Assembly: GCA_033812735.1 (NCBI GenBank)
Contig: JAPXTA010000047.1
Span: forward strand, 1-32,296
Reading direction: 5' to 3'
DNA length: 32,296 nucleotides
Source of the DNA: JABFRJ01 sp033812735
GTDB taxonomy: Bacteria; Pseudomonadota; Alphaproteobacteria; Rhizobiales; Hyphomicrobiaceae
The notes beneath the pieces are model-generated. The model saw only the letters and a program-made list of their open reading frames with translations. It made no database searches and was not told where the DNA came from. Positions within the stretch are counted from its first letter, which is position 1, and every line of letters starts with the position of its first letter. The position numbers were made by a program, and so were the translations under genes. This document shows, piece by piece, positions 32,091 to 32,296 of this stretch.

Positions 32091-32296
32091 ATGCTCGCCT
32101 TCGTGATCCAGCGGCTTGGCCAGGCATTGATCGTGATGCTGGTCATATCGGCGCTGGTGTTTTCCGGCGTCTATGCCATCGGCAATCCGATCGACGTGCT
32201 GATCTCGCCAGATGCGACACAGCAGATCCGCGAGCAGACGATCAAGGCCTATGGGCTCGATCAGCCGCTGTGGCAGCAGTACTTCGCGTTTCTGAA
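32091..32296 (+). CDS. ABC transporter permease, DppB type (5' part, cut by the right edge)
   Basis: The first 68 codons of a second peptide/nickel-family permease. MLAFVIQRLGQALIVMLVIS forms helix 1. The periplasmic part follows, with AIGNPIDVLISPDATQQIRE and the signature KAYGLDQPLWQQYFAFL. It is clearly different in sequence from the permease at 2241, so it is a distinct system and not a duplicate. AGGGGA lies 12 nt before the ATG, rather far. The remainder and any binding protein or ATPase lie outside the window. Confidence 0.85.
   Translation, partial: MLAFVIQRLGQALIVMLVISALVFSGVYAIGNPIDVLISPDATQQIREQTIKAYGLDQPLWQQYFAFL

Noticed and set aside
1..32296. CRISPR array, insertion sequence, integrase, tRNA or rRNA genes
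   Set aside because: No regularly spaced direct repeats, transposase or integrase motifs, or clover-leaf/rRNA sequence were found on reading both strands.

Overview
The window is GC-rich chromosomal DNA. It suggests an alphaproteobacterium of the Hyphomicrobiales (Rhizobiales), near the Bradyrhizobium/Rhodoplanes/Pseudolabrys side. The reasons are the CP4-like class II EPSP synthase, the Bug-type (TctC) and TAXI-TRAP-type transport parts, the MFE-2-like SDR, the RNase R and RimM types, and frequent GTG/TTG starts. This placement is inference from protein character; no rRNA or tRNA gene was seen.

Layout. 1-1872 (-) is the 5' 624 codons of an M3 peptidyl-dipeptidase (dcp). Divergent from it lies a compact peptide-type ABC importer (two permeases and a fused double ATPase, 2241-5770) followed by an overlapping MFS transporter. 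7117-7686 encodes a small secreted cysteine-rich protein with a Gly/Met/His/Lys repeat, closed by a clear terminator. 7793-8017 is a remnant of a BBE-type FAD oxidase. 8141-14189 is a mixed metabolic stretch: an atypical SDR, a methyltransferase, a Tat-exported Bug receptor, an AhpD-like protein, a TadG-like vWA protein and an atypical crotonase. 14336-17381 holds a periplasmic thioredoxin, ferrochelatase (hemH) and, facing it, aroA. 17602-21700 has an MFE-2-like SDR, a GNAT and a fused TRAP permease. 25113-28430 has a YggS PLP protein and a leftward group of thioredoxin-like, GNAT, rimM and dimeric-barrel genes. 28554-31969 has rnr, a DUF2798 membrane protein and cmk. The start of another peptide-type ABC permease runs off the right edge.

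The least ordinary part is 21817-24923. It holds a four-helix membrane protein whose C-terminus looks like the winged helix of phage/plasmid D5-type primases. A strong terminator closes that gene. Next come 544 bp of non-coding DNA with several unrelated palindromes and a DnaA-box-like site, and then a PcfJ-like protein of the kind known from conjugative plasmids. Together they look like an accessory module, or the remains of one, set among housekeeping and transport genes. This is the best candidate here for something undescribed.

Other recurring oddities are two enzymes whose catalytic residues are replaced at exactly the canonical spacing (SDR 8141-8923, crotonase 13365-14189), aroA and cmk lying 14 kb apart on opposite strands, and several transporter parts without their usual partners (no binding protein beside the ABC importer, no TAXI receptor beside the TRAP permease, no TctAB beside the Bug receptor).
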